From Bacillota bacterium (GTDB taxonomy: Bacteria; Bacillota; Halanaerobiia; B1SED10-174): a DNA stretch of 49,218 nt. Position numbers and translations under genes: made by a program. The notes under the pieces were generated by a model. The model did no database searches, was not told where the DNA came from, and saw only the letters and a list, made by a program, of their open reading frames with translations. Below, in pieces: positions 25,293 through 34,191 of this stretch (the stretch's first letter is position 1; each line of letters opens with the position of its first letter). Where the stretch lies: contig SKTZ01000024.1 in the NCBI GenBank assembly GCA_007122335.1, positions 1 to 49,218 on the forward strand, given 5' to 3'.

Positions 25293-28200
25293 TTATTCAT
25301 TTTGAGTTTCTTGCAGTTTGTTTTTTACTTTTTGTGTGGCCTGGTAAACCAGGCTTTCGATAAATTCTTCCCGGTTGGCATCTTCCCGGCCGTCATAGTA
25401 AATGGAAATAACGGGGATGTTGATTTCTTCCTGCAGGGCATTCTGCTGGGCTTCTACAACAGAACCGGGCATACAGGTAAAGGGGGCGACAAATATTGCT
25501 CCCCCGACCCGGGGCCTATCGGCAAAACAGGCAGTCCTACCTATGGTCATGGGAGGTTCTCCACCGTAGTGTTTGGAAACGTAGGGGAGAGACCTTTTCT
25601 GGATTTCTTCAGGGGAAGGTTCGTGCTGATCGGCCAGTAAATCTCCGGCAGCCTTTTCCAGCCTGTGTTCGTGCTGCAGGCCAACTTTGAGCATCCAGCC
25701 GTAACCCTGGCCGATTAAAAAGGCTCCCAGTTTGCGGTCATTCTGCAAGGCCTCCCGGGCTTCCTGGCGGGTGATGTGGGCTGTGTAGGTGAAAATTTCC
25801 GTGGCCGGTGACATTAAAACTTCGCCCCCCGCGGCTTCAATTTTCCGTGCGATGTCCTGGTTACAGCGGTCATCTATCCGGACGTAAAATTCGCCGGCTA
25901 AGACAACCTGGGGCCGATCGGGTTTTTGGCCCCTGGCTTCCTGGAATTCTTCAGCTGCCTGGCCCAGGAGAACCTCAATTTTTTCCAGCAGAGCCCCCTG
26001 GATTATTCTGGCGGTGTTGAATTTATGGTTTTCCAGTAAGCCCAGGAGCTTGTTGGAGTGCTTGCGGAACAGGGCTTCGCTTTTTCCGGGTTCTGTTTCA
26101 TAGGGACGGGTGGCAAAAAGCATTTTATAGAGCATATCCATGGCCAGCATTCCGTCAAAGGAACAGATTACAAAACCCAGTCCCAGGCGCTTGAAAACAT
26201 CATCAATCCTGATGGAACAAACCCGCCGTCCCCCGTGCCCGGCCTTATTTAGAACAAGGGACTGAGTAGGGGCATACATCCCGTACCGGCAGGGTCCACA
26301 GGCCCAGCCCTGGAAGAAAACGCTTTCTTTTTCCTTGCTGACCTCGGGGTTATCCTTTATGAATTCTAAAAAGTCCTGGACGTTCTGGATGAAGGGAAGG
26401 CATTCTTCCCCGTTAACATATTTCCGGGCCAGGGTTAAATCGCTGTCTGTGCTGCGGGGAAGGATTCTGGCGTCAATGCCTTTGTTGCGGAAAAGGGCCT
26501 GGAAAACACTGGCGTGGCGGGTTGGTTCGGGAATATATATTGTTTTCCATTCCCGGCTGCTGATGGGGTGGGTTGTGGCCTCAAGGAGGGGAGGAATTAC
26601 CGAGTCTTTCCGGGCCCGGCAGGTGTTTTTAAAAGCTTCCAGGCGCGTAATTAGCCCGGCAGGGGCTGTGTGTTCATCGAGGGTTAAGCGTAAAAACCCG
26701 GTAAGATTACCCAGAAAATGGCGGAGCATGGCATTTGGCCCGCACTTGAAGGGGTCCTGGAAGACTATATTGAAAAGGGGAAGTCCGGTCTTACCGGCCT
26801 TGGAATTCAAAAAGCGAGCCATAATTGCTGCAGTCAGCATCTTTTGCACCTGGAAGGGATAAATGTTTTCCAGCTTTTCCGAAACTTCCCGCATGTACCC
26901 GGTTAACTCCTCCCGGTAGGGTTCCAGGAGGGGTATTTCAAGCCTTTGGTCATAAAATCCCTGGAATAAATGGAAGAAATGGTCCTGGGTAAGGGGTAAC
27001 AATCCCCGTTTGCGAGCGTATTCCAGGGAGCCCTTGGCTACAAAATCATCATAAAGGGTATAGGATCTCCCCAGAAAGAGGGCGGTAACTTCGGCAGGGT
27101 AATTTTGCAACTCGGAAAAAACCCGGACTGCCTCGGTTTCCATGTTCCGGGAAAATTGCTCCCTGGCAGCGAAGGCCTTTTCCAGGGCGCCCTTTAATTT
27201 AGCCCGGGAATAATTATTACCCAAAATCTTGCGGGCTACAGGCTCGAGCTGCTTTTCAATACGGGTTTTTCCCTTGCGGAAATTGAGCGGGGCGTAGAGA
27301 TGCCGCTCGGGTTCCAAAGCTATGGATTCTGACACGACTCGGTCCAAGGTCTGGAGCAGCGAACAGGTAAAGCCCCGAGGCCAGCTGGGAAACCACGGTA
27401 ATTCTTCCATATCCACGGGTTCGGGGATGAAAATGTAATCAAGGTCCATATCGGCAAGTTCCTTGTAGTGGCCAACAATTATCTCCATAGGGTAACACAT
27501 GTCCGAATTAAGCATCTGTTTGCCGCGTTCTAAGGTTTTCTGATCACTTGTTTTGGATTGAACTACCCGGAACCCTAGTTCTTTAAAAAAGGCAGCAAAG
27601 AAAGGATAAAGATCGTAATTCAAGCCCGCCCGGGCCAGACCAACCGTGGGTCCGTCAGCCAGAGGTTCTCCGGCGGCCTTTTCGAAAAGTTCATTTCTTT
27701 GGCTAATGAAATCGGGAAGGTTAACACCCTCCACGGATTTTTCCAGGTCGGAAAAGCGTCCACAGCGATCTCCATAAATAAAGGTGGAATTATCGCTGAA
27801 GGTAATTATGTCCAGGGTGCAGTTATGTTCGTGTTCGCAGCTGGCGGTACACTTTTTCTTATTGACCTTAAATGAATTTAAACGGTCCAGGCTGCGGAAG
27901 GCGAAGCGAGCCCGGTCTCCTTTTTCACTGAAGAATTTGGCCATCAGAGCACTGCCCAGGGCTCCGGTTAACTCCGGATTGGCCGGAACATGAATTTCCC
28001 GGCCAGTTTCTCCGGCAAAGGCTGCAGCCAGGGCATGGTTTTTGGCAGTAGCACCGGTGAAAATTAAACGACCTTCCAGGACCCGGTTTTCAGCGGTTTT
28101 GTTGAGGTAATTGCGGGCAGAGGAATAGGCCAGGCTGGCCAGCTGAGAGGAAAGAGGCAATCCTCTTGCCGCAGCTGAAACAAGAGCCGACTGGGAAAGG

Positions 28201-29639
28201 AGGGTGCAGGTATCCCCAAGATCAATCCCGTATTGGGCGGTAAAAGTTTTATCCGAGAATTCCTCCTTGATTTTAACTCCCAAAAGTTCGGCCAGGTTTT
28301 CCAGGAAAGTTCCCGTACCTGCTGCGCAAACCGGGTTCATGTTGTAGTCGAACAGGACTCCATTTTTTAACTGGAGAAACTTTGAATCCTCGCCTCCGAT
28401 TTCAATAATGGCCAGGTCTTCGTGGGATCCATACATGTACTTTACTCCTTCGGCCTGGCAGGTTATCTCGTCTACAGCATATTCAGCGTTAAGTATTTTC
28501 TGGGATAAAAATCGTCCCGAACCGGTTGTACAGGCTTTTATGGGAGCATCTCCGAGCAGCTCTCCGTATTTTTCTCTAACCTGTTTCATCAGTTCCAATA
28601 CCTGGAGAGCGGGCCTTCCAGCTGTGGGCAGGTAAACCCCACCGATAATTTTTCCATCGGCATCAAGAAGGGAACATTTGGTAGAAACCGAACCACAGTC
28701 AACCCCCAGGTATACACAGTCCAGGTTGAAATCCCCGGGATTATTTTCGAATGCTTCCATGTAATGGACCCGGTCCGGGTCAAGGGAAGGCAGAGGTCGG
28801 CTGGGCTGGTAGGGGCGGTTTAAGATAGCGGAAATATTTAAATCCGAAAGCAGGACAGGTTTGGCTTTGACAGCTGCTCCTATGGCATTAATGAATTCAT
28901 GGCTTTCGGGAATAATAATTTCTTTGCCGGTTTGGTTACAGTGTTTTTGCAGGTACTTCATAACAGCCTTGTTATTGGCAACGCCACCGATTACAGCAAG
29001 TTCTCCCGGGCCGTTAATCCTGTTCTGGGCCACATTGGTAATAACCAGGTCAACCAGGGCCTTGGCCATTCCCGCAGAAACTGCTGCCTGGGAGGCTCCT
29101 TCGTTGATGGCATGGGTCATGTCGGATTTGGCGAAAACGGCACAGCGCCCGGAAATTTTGACCGGATCTTCGGCTTCCAGGGCTACTTCGGCCAGTTCTT
29201 TATCATCAAACCCCATGCGGGTGGCCTGCTGGTACCAGAAGGAACCGCTTCCGGCAGCACACTGCCCGTTGCGGTTAAAAAACTCGATTGTTCCATTCGG
29301 GCCCATTTCCAGGTAGTACATATTTTCATGGCCCAGAGATAGAACCGCATCTACACTGGAATTAATATTGCGAAGACCCAGTTGAAGGGCTTCAACTTCC
29401 AGAATAGGATCAAGGCCCGCCTCCATTGCTAAAAGCCGGGAATTGCTGCCTGTTACTCCCAGGAGAACCTTTTCTTTTTCGTAACCATCTAAGAGGTGTT
29501 GCAAGCACTTGCGGGCAGCCTCCAGCGGGCTTCCCGAATTGGGGAAAGAAATTGTTTTTAAGTCCCCGTTTTCCTTTAGGATTCCTTTTACCGAAAAAAT
29601 ACCCATATCTAATCCAATTGCTGGTAGCTTGGCTGACAA
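25293..29639 (-). CDS. Giant acyl-CoA dehydratase activase-related fusion protein
   Basis: This protein of about 1,448 residues fuses two BadF/HgdC-type ATPase domains (about 10-260 and 310-570), a cysteine-rich linker (KKKCTASCEHEHNC near 600-615), a DUF2229 region (about 665-880) and a C-terminal part like the HgdAB dehydratase subunits (about 1090-1400). Both ATPase domains keep the cluster-bridging cysteines (GQCAAGSGSF with SGRCAVFAKSD; VCAAGTGTF with GDTCTLL). Relatives activate radical 2-hydroxyacyl-CoA dehydratases by ATP-driven electron transfer, but the fused form is uncharacterised. TTG 29639 follows GGGGGGTG by six bases; GTG 29648 lies inside that site. It would be cytoplasmic and oxygen-sensitive. 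No separate dehydratase genes are adjacent. Confidence 0.88.
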   Translation of the reverse strand: MSAKLPAIGLDMGIFSVKGILKENGDLKTISFPNSGSPLEAARKCLQHLLDGYEKEKVLLGVTGSNSRLLAMEAGLDPILEVEALQLGLRNINSSVDAVLSLGHENMYYLEMGPNGTIEFFNRNGQCAAGSGSFWYQQATRMGFDDKELAEVALEAEDPVKISGRCAVFAKSDMTHAINEGASQAAVSAGMAKALVDLVITNVAQNRINGPGELAVIGGVANNKAVMKYLQKHCNQTGKEIIIPESHEFINAIGAAVKAKPVLLSDLNISAILNRPYQPSRPLPSLDPDRVHYMEAFENNPGDFNLDCVYLGVDCGSVSTKCSLLDADGKIIGGVYLPTAGRPALQVLELMKQVREKYGELLGDAPIKACTTGSGRFLSQKILNAEYAVDEITCQAEGVKYMYGSHEDLAIIEIGGEDSKFLQLKNGVLFDYNMNPVCAAGTGTFLENLAELLGVKIKEEFSDKTFTAQYGIDLGDTCTLLSQSALVSAAARGLPLSSQLASLAYSSARNYLNKTAENRVLEGRLIFTGATAKNHALAAAFAGETGREIHVPANPELTGALGSALMAKFFSEKGDRARFAFRSLDRLNSFKVNKKKCTASCEHEHNCTLDIITFSDNSTFIYGDRCGRFSDLEKSVEGVNLPDFISQRNELFEKAAGEPLADGPTVGLARAGLNYDLYPFFAAFFKELGFRVVQSKTSDQKTLERGKQMLNSDMCYPMEIIVGHYKELADMDLDYIFIPEPVDMEELPWFPSWPRGFTCSLLQTLDRVVSESIALEPERHLYAPLNFRKGKTRIEKQLEPVARKILGNNYSRAKLKGALEKAFAAREQFSRNMETEAVRVFSELQNYPAEVTALFLGRSYTLYDDFVAKGSLEYARKRGLLPLTQDHFFHLFQGFYDQRLEIPLLEPYREELTGYMREVSEKLENIYPFQVQKMLTAAIMARFLNSKAGKTGLPLFNIVFQDPFKCGPNAMLRHFLGNLTGFLRLTLDEHTAPAGLITRLEAFKNTCRARKDSVIPPLLEATTHPISSREWKTIYIPEPTRHASVFQALFRNKGIDARILPRSTDSDLTLARKYVNGEECLPFIQNVQDFLEFIKDNPEVSKEKESVFFQGWACGPCRYGMYAPTQSLVLNKAGHGGRRVCSIRIDDVFKRLGLGFVICSFDGMLAMDMLYKMLFATRPYETEPGKSEALFRKHSNKLLGLLENHKFNTARIIQGALLEKIEVLLGQAAEEFQEARGQKPDRPQVVLAGEFYVRIDDRCNQDIARKIEAAGGEVLMSPATEIFTYTAHITRQEAREALQNDRKLGAFLIGQGYGWMLKVGLQHEHRLEKAAGDLLADQHEPSPEEIQKRSLPYVSKHYGGEPPMTIGRTACFADRPRVGGAIFVAPFTCMPGSVVEAQQNALQEEINIPVISIYYDGREDANREEFIESLVYQATQKVKNKLQETQNE

Positions 29640-29785
29640 AAATAGCACCCCCCAAAAACATCTCTTTACAGGAATTCGGTATTTTCTGTTAAAATCCTAC
29701 AAAGAACTGAAAAGTAGCAGGGTTTGAGTAAAGCTGCGCAGAAGTAAACAGGCGGAGCAAAATTCCTCGAGTGGAGGAGATAGCC

Positions 29786-30013
29786 TTGAGTTTTCAGTGC
29801 CCCCAGTGTTCAGGGGAAATAGAAAAGGATGAGGGAAAATGTCCCCATTGTAATAAGGTGTTGATCTGGAAGGAAGGAAAACCCTTAACTCTGGAAGATG
29901 TTGCCCGGAAAAGATCGGGATGTTTTTTCCTGTCGCCTGGGCTTTATGCTCCGCTTCTTTTTATTATTTTGCTGATTATCCTGGGTTTGATTTTTGCCCT
30001 GCAGGCCGATTAA
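29786..30013 (+). CDS. Zinc-ribbon membrane protein
   Basis: This short protein has a four-cysteine zinc ribbon (CPQC then CPHC, about 14 residues apart) followed by one membrane helix (LYAPLLFIILLIILGLIFAL) at the C-terminus. TTG 29786 is preceded by GGAGGAG at good spacing; GTG 29771 overlaps that site. Its end overlaps the convergent gene at 30010 by four bases. Function is unknown. Confidence 0.65.
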   Translation: MSFQCPQCSGEIEKDEGKCPHCNKVLIWKEGKPLTLEDVARKRSGCFFLSPGLYAPLLFIILLIILGLIFALQAD

Positions 30014-30372
30014 AGCAGGTGGAGAATTATTGCCAAAATGAGGGCGGGAATACCCAAACAGAAAAAGTAAGCTGCCCGGGATAATTTTTCTTCCCGGTTG
30101 CCTGCTTTCTGGGGTTTACCCTGCTCAGTCATGATATATTGCCGGAGAGAGGATTCCCGGACTCCCAAAACTGCAGTTATGGTATTAAAAATTCCCAGGA
30201 TTAAAAAAGTCCCGAAGACAAAAGCGGAGATCTGCCCTGCAAGATAAATCCCGGGGTCCATTCCCCGGAAAAAATAAAGGACAAAAAGGACAGCCAAAAT
30301 GCTAATAGCTGTGATGACCAGGCCTTTTCCCATGGCGTTGAGGTACACATTTTCCCCGTCCAAAATGATCAC
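30010..30372 (-). CDS. Integral membrane protein, unknown function
   Basis: The 120-residue product has three hydrophobic segments (about 18-36, 46-68 and 98-118) with a charged cytoplasmic stretch TEQGKPQKAGNREEK before the last. The frame begins with GTG 30372; AGAAAGG lies directly beside it, so a slightly later start is possible. No family is recognised. Confidence 0.55.
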   Translation of the reverse strand: MIILDGENVYLNAMGKGLVITAISILAVLFVLYFFRGMDPGIYLAGQISAFVFGTFLILGIFNTITAVLGVRESSLRQYIMTEQGKPQKAGNREEKLSRAAYFFCLGIPALILAIILHLL

Positions 30373-30466
30373 CCTTTCTGACTTAAACCATCAATTAATA
30401 GGATAGTTAAAAAGTCAGCAACTGTCAAATGGTATTGGATTTTGTCTTTTTAGAAGGTGAGGTTTA

Positions 30467-30856
30467 TTGGAAAATTTTTTAATTCATTTTATTCCCCTGC
30501 TCCGGCAGTTTTTTATCCTGCTTTTAATTCTTTTTGCCATCAGTGGAGGTAATGCCTTTATTGACAACTTAAGAATCCCTGGCCGAACTCCACCCCTGGA
30601 AATTGAATACATGGGGACAAGGTTCCGGGGGAGACGGCTGGCTATTGCTTTAACTGCGGCGGTTTTATTAAATTTACTTCTTATTTTTTTCAATCCGCTG
30701 GTCCAGTCCTATTTTTATGGCCCCGTGTTTTTGATTGCCTATCTTGTTCTACTCGTTCTGGGGGCGGGAGTTACCGTTTACAGTCTGGATCAGTTCATTT
30801 TCCTCTCGGGAGTTTTAGGAGTTTTTTTGAGTAATATCCTGAAAAAGCAGCCCTGA
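30467..30856 (+). CDS. Integral membrane protein, unknown function
   Basis: The 129-residue product has four hydrophobic segments and a charged loop (GRTPPLEIEYMGTRFRGRR) between the first and second. TTG 30467 follows AAGGTGAGG by four bases. It lies about 100 bases upstream of the ABC exporter and may be co-transcribed with it. No family is recognised. Confidence 0.55.
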   Translation: MENFLIHFIPLLRQFFILLLILFAISGGNAFIDNLRIPGRTPPLEIEYMGTRFRGRRLAIALTAAVLLNLLLIFFNPLVQSYFYGPVFLIAYLVLLVLGAGVTVYSLDQFIFLSGVLGVFLSNILKKQP

Positions 30857-30954
30857 TCTTTGTGTGAATAAAAAATGGCGGGGTTGCAGCAGAAGTGGCA
30901 AAGTGTTATCGTATATTTAGACAAAACAAGGAATATCAATCAGGAGGGTTTTTT

Positions 30955-32739
30955 GTGACTGACAGAAGAGAGACAGAGGATCAAATTCAATATGATAGCT
31001 ACTGGAACCTGTTAAAAAAGTTCTATTTCACCTACTTAAATCCCAAAAAAGGTGTTTTCTTCCTGGTCCAGTTCGGCCATATAATTGGTGCAGCGCTGAC
31101 CCTGATTCCACCTTTGATTATTCGAGAAATAATTGACGAGGCCATACCAAGTGGAGTCATGGAGAGGATTTTATATCTGGTTTTTTTTGCCCTGGGAATA
31201 TACCTCCTGGAGGCAGGAACCCGGGGTTTTAAGCAATACTTTGGCCATGTTGTAGCCCAGGAAATTACCCGGGATATGCGCAATGACCTCTATTCCCATT
31301 ACCAGAAGTTGACCTTAGGTTTTCATGATAATAAAAAAACAGGAGAGTTGATGTCCCGGGTTGTTGACGACCTGAACCGGATGCAGGAGTTTGTCCACCA
31401 TGGGCCAGAAGCCCTGGTTGGTTCTTTAGCATTGCTTTTGGGAACCGTGGGAGTCATGTTTTATTTAAGCCCCCGGCTGACGCTAATAGCCCTAATCTTT
31501 GTTCCGGTGTTACTGGTTTTCTCTCGGTTCATGCTCAAGAGAATGCACATGGCTTTCCGGGAAACCCGGGAGCGTAAAGCCATTATGCACGACCGGCTCG
31601 AGGATAACCTGGCCGGGATCCAGATTATAAAAGCATTTGCTAACGAAGAATTTGAATTCAACCGGTTTTCTTTTACCAATGAAAAACATAAAGAAGCCCG
31701 TTTTAAGGCTATTAAGTATATGAGCATTTTATTCCCCGGATCCCGGTTGATGAATGCTTTTGGAATCCTGACCGTTCTTAGTTATGGTGGTTACATGGTG
31801 GTAATCGGAGAGATTACAGTAGGAACCATTGTGGCTTTTTACGGCTTTTTGATGCAGTTCCGGGTGCCGCTTTTGCAGCTGGTCCACATGACCGAAGGTT
31901 TAAGCCGCTTTTTCGCAAGTACCGAAAGATTTTTCAATCACTTAGAAATTGAACCGGATATCAAGGAAAAAACCAGGGGCTGGCAAAAGCCAGTGCAGGG
32001 AGAGGTAGAGTTCCAGGACGTTCATTTTTCCTACCAGGAAGGAGAAAAGGTCCTTAAGGGTATCAATTTCCAGGTTGGAAAACAGGAGTCTGTTGCCCTG
32101 GTAGGCCCCAGTGGAGCCGGGAAGACGAGTATTATTCGCTTAATCCCCCGTCTCTATGAAGTGGACAGGGGCCAGGTCCTGGTTGACGGAATTAACGTCA
32201 GAAACTGGTCGATAAAAGATCTACGGGCTTCTATGGCCCTGGTCATGCAGGATGATTACCTTTTCTCTGATTCTGTAGCTGAAAATATTGCCTATGGTAA
32301 CCCCGATGCTTCCAGAGAAAAAATTATAGAAGCGGCCAAGGCAGCCAATGCCCATCAGTTTATTACAGAGTTGCCAGAGGGATATGAAACTCCGGTAGGG
32401 CAGAGAGGTCTTAAATTATCCGGCGGGCAGCGGCAGCGAGTTTCCCTGGCCCGCGCCTTTTTAAAGGATCCGAGTGTATTGATTCTGGACGAGGCAACTT
32501 CAGCAGTTGATATTCAGACAGAAAAATTAATCCAGGAAGCTATTGCCAGAATAACCGCCAATCGGACCACCTTTATTATAGCTCACCGCCTTTCTACCAT
32601 TCGTAATGCCGATGAGATCCTGTTTATTGAAGACGGGCAGGTTAAAGAAAGAGGAACCCACGACGAATTGATGGCCAAAGACGGAGAATACAGCAGGTAT
32701 TACCAGATGCAGTTTGCCAAGGAACAGTCCGTATCCTAA
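30955..32739 (+). CDS. ABC exporter, fused membrane and ATPase domains (MsbA/BmrA-like)
   Basis: This half-transporter of 594 residues has six membrane helices (about 20-310) and an ATPase domain with Walker A GPSGAGKTS, signature LSGGQRQR, Walker B VLILDEATSAVD and switch AHRLSTI. GTG 30955 is chosen because CAGGAGGG lies six bases upstream; an in-frame start at 30895 lacks such a site. It would work as a homodimer exporting lipids, drugs or peptides, since no second half-transporter is adjacent. The substrate cannot be told from the sequence. Confidence 0.92.
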   Translation: MTDRRETEDQIQYDSYWNLLKKFYFTYLNPKKGVFFLVQFGHIIGAALTLIPPLIIREIIDEAIPSGVMERILYLVFFALGIYLLEAGTRGFKQYFGHVVAQEITRDMRNDLYSHYQKLTLGFHDNKKTGELMSRVVDDLNRMQEFVHHGPEALVGSLALLLGTVGVMFYLSPRLTLIALIFVPVLLVFSRFMLKRMHMAFRETRERKAIMHDRLEDNLAGIQIIKAFANEEFEFNRFSFTNEKHKEARFKAIKYMSILFPGSRLMNAFGILTVLSYGGYMVVIGEITVGTIVAFYGFLMQFRVPLLQLVHMTEGLSRFFASTERFFNHLEIEPDIKEKTRGWQKPVQGEVEFQDVHFSYQEGEKVLKGINFQVGKQESVALVGPSGAGKTSIIRLIPRLYEVDRGQVLVDGINVRNWSIKDLRASMALVMQDDYLFSDSVAENIAYGNPDASREKIIEAAKAANAHQFITELPEGYETPVGQRGLKLSGGQRQRVSLARAFLKDPSVLILDEATSAVDIQTEKLIQEAIARITANRTTFIIAHRLSTIRNADEILFIEDGQVKERGTHDELMAKDGEYSRYYQMQFAKEQSVS

Positions 32740-32758
32740 AAATGGGAGGTTGTTCTTT

Positions 32759-33520
32759 ATGGTAACAAAACGGGTAATTCCAGTTCTGGTTTTATTTCTG
32801 GTTCTGGTTTTTTGCAGTGGTTTGGTTTGGGCAGAGCAAATTTATTACGGTGAATATACCATGGTCCGGGAAATTGAATGGGAAATGCTCAACTTTTTCT
32901 CGGTTAACGGTAATTATGCCGATCCTGCTGATTTCCTGCAGCAGGCAGACGAGTATGTAGAACAAATTACTGCTTTCCTGGGCCGAGAAGACTGGCACTC
33001 ATTCGCCCGCAATAGCAAGATAGAATTTATCGCAACCAGACATTTACCCAGCCATCCCGCGGGCAGTTCTACTATTGCTTTAAATGTCCACAGGTTTGGC
33101 CTGGGTTTGGCTCCCACCGCAAGGGAGATTACAAGCCTCATTCTTCGGGGTTTTAACTCTTACTCCCTGAATATTGGGCTGGGGGGAGCAATGCAGGAAA
33201 GGTTCGGAGAAAATATCGCCCCCTATACGCTGGGCCAGGACCCGGATGAGCTTGTGGGAGAATTTATTGACAGGCAGGATTTGATTACAACCCTGGGTAC
33301 CCCGGGCTATCCCTTTCACCTGGATCTTTACCCAGAGGGAAAAGACCGGAGGCCTCTTTACCTTTTAAGCCATTCTTTTGTGAATTACCTTCTGGAAGAA
33401 TATGGTGTAACAGCAGTAATGAATGTTTACGATGCCCCCGATTTAAAATCAGCTTACCCCGAGTTTATGGGAAAGGATTTAGAGGAAATCCGCAGGGAGT
33501 GGCTCGAAAGCCTTGATTGA
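32759..33520 (+). CDS. Exported MA-type peptidase-like protein, probably inactive
   Basis: The 253-residue product has a signal peptide (cleavage near VWAE, about residue 26) and the late part of a gluzincin of the MA-like type, namely RPLYLLSHSFVNYLLEEYG followed by MGKDLEEIRREW. At the place where the zinc motif HExxH is expected, the sequence reads REITSLI. The EGxA segment is GGAMQERFG. It therefore probably lacks peptidase activity. ATG 32759 lies eight bases after GGGAGGT, which is 20 bases past the exporter's stop, so the two may form one operon. Domain assignment is by eye. Confidence 0.6.
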   Translation: MVTKRVIPVLVLFLVLVFCSGLVWAEQIYYGEYTMVREIEWEMLNFFSVNGNYADPADFLQQADEYVEQITAFLGREDWHSFARNSKIEFIATRHLPSHPAGSSTIALNVHRFGLGLAPTAREITSLILRGFNSYSLNIGLGGAMQERFGENIAPYTLGQDPDELVGEFIDRQDLITTLGTPGYPFHLDLYPEGKDRRPLYLLSHSFVNYLLEEYGVTAVMNVYDAPDLKSAYPEFMGKDLEEIRREWLESLD

Positions 33521-33564
33521 AATACTTAGAACTCCTCAAGGGAGAATGATTAGAAAAATTGTGG

Positions 33565-33607
33565 GAATGAAAAAAGCAGGCGCGGAGAACGCCTGCTTTT
33601 TTCATTC
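33565..33607. terminator. Bidirectional rho-independent terminator
   Basis: A perfect 18-pair stem containing AAAAAAGCAGGCG, with a seven-base loop, serves both convergent units. It includes the stop codon of iorB. Confidence 0.92.
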
Positions 33608-34177
33608 ACCAAAGACCTGTAAAAATATCTCCAGATTTTTCTCCAGAACAGAACCTGTCAAAAGGTCCTGCAGGGCCAGGGTGAAATGGCCTTTTTTCAG
33701 ACCGGGAATTAACCTCTCCCGGGCCAGGACGGCTAATAGGACCACGTTTTCCATGCGGGAATCTTCCAGTTCAATTTGATCGGCTTCAATTTTATTGATC
33801 TTACGCTCTTTGCATACTGCTGCCAGGGCGGCTGAAACATCCTGGCGATCTTCTTTTATCCTTACGGCCAAGGGCTGCCATTCAGTAGGTGCATAAAGGA
33901 GGGTGCCCCCATCCCGCAGGAAATTATTTGTTCCCCGCAGGGCCTCATTTATTTCCAGGCCAATTACCATATCTGCTTCTCCCTGCTTGATAAGCGGAGA
34001 ATGGGAGGGGCCGATCCGGATATAGGATTCAACTACACCACCCCTCTGGGCCAGCCCATGAGTGTCAACTCCCTGAACTTCAAATCCCGCATGGTCAATG
34101 GCTCGGGCCAGAGTTTCGCTGAGCAACCCGATGCCCTGACCTCCAACACCAATCAGGTAAATATCAAACTTTTCCAT
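33602..34177 (-). CDS. iorB: Indolepyruvate:ferredoxin oxidoreductase, beta subunit
   Basis: This 191-residue gamma-domain-type subunit opens with DIYLIGVGGQGIGLLSETLA and contains THGLAQRGGVVESYIRIG at about 40-57, the usual IorB pattern. With IorA it oxidatively decarboxylates arylpyruvates (from Trp, Phe, Tyr) to aryl-acyl-CoA, passing electrons to ferredoxin in the cytoplasm. Its ATG lies 14 bases after the iorA stop, with GGGGG as ribosome site. Its 3' end is inside the shared terminator. Confidence 0.93.
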   Translation of the reverse strand: MEKFDIYLIGVGGQGIGLLSETLARAIDHAGFEVQGVDTHGLAQRGGVVESYIRIGPSHSPLIKQGEADMVIGLEINEALRGTNNFLRDGGTLLYAPTEWQPLAVRIKEDRQDVSAALAAVCKERKINKIEADQIELEDSRMENVVLLAVLARERLIPGLKKGHFTLALQDLLTGSVLEKNLEIFLQVFGE

Positions 34178-34191
34178 GGTAGGCTAACCCC

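Noticed and set aside
28899-29342. A 147-codon plus-strand frame opposite the activase fusion gene.
   Set aside because: It is a shadow of the conserved activase domain on the other strand, without a ribosome site.
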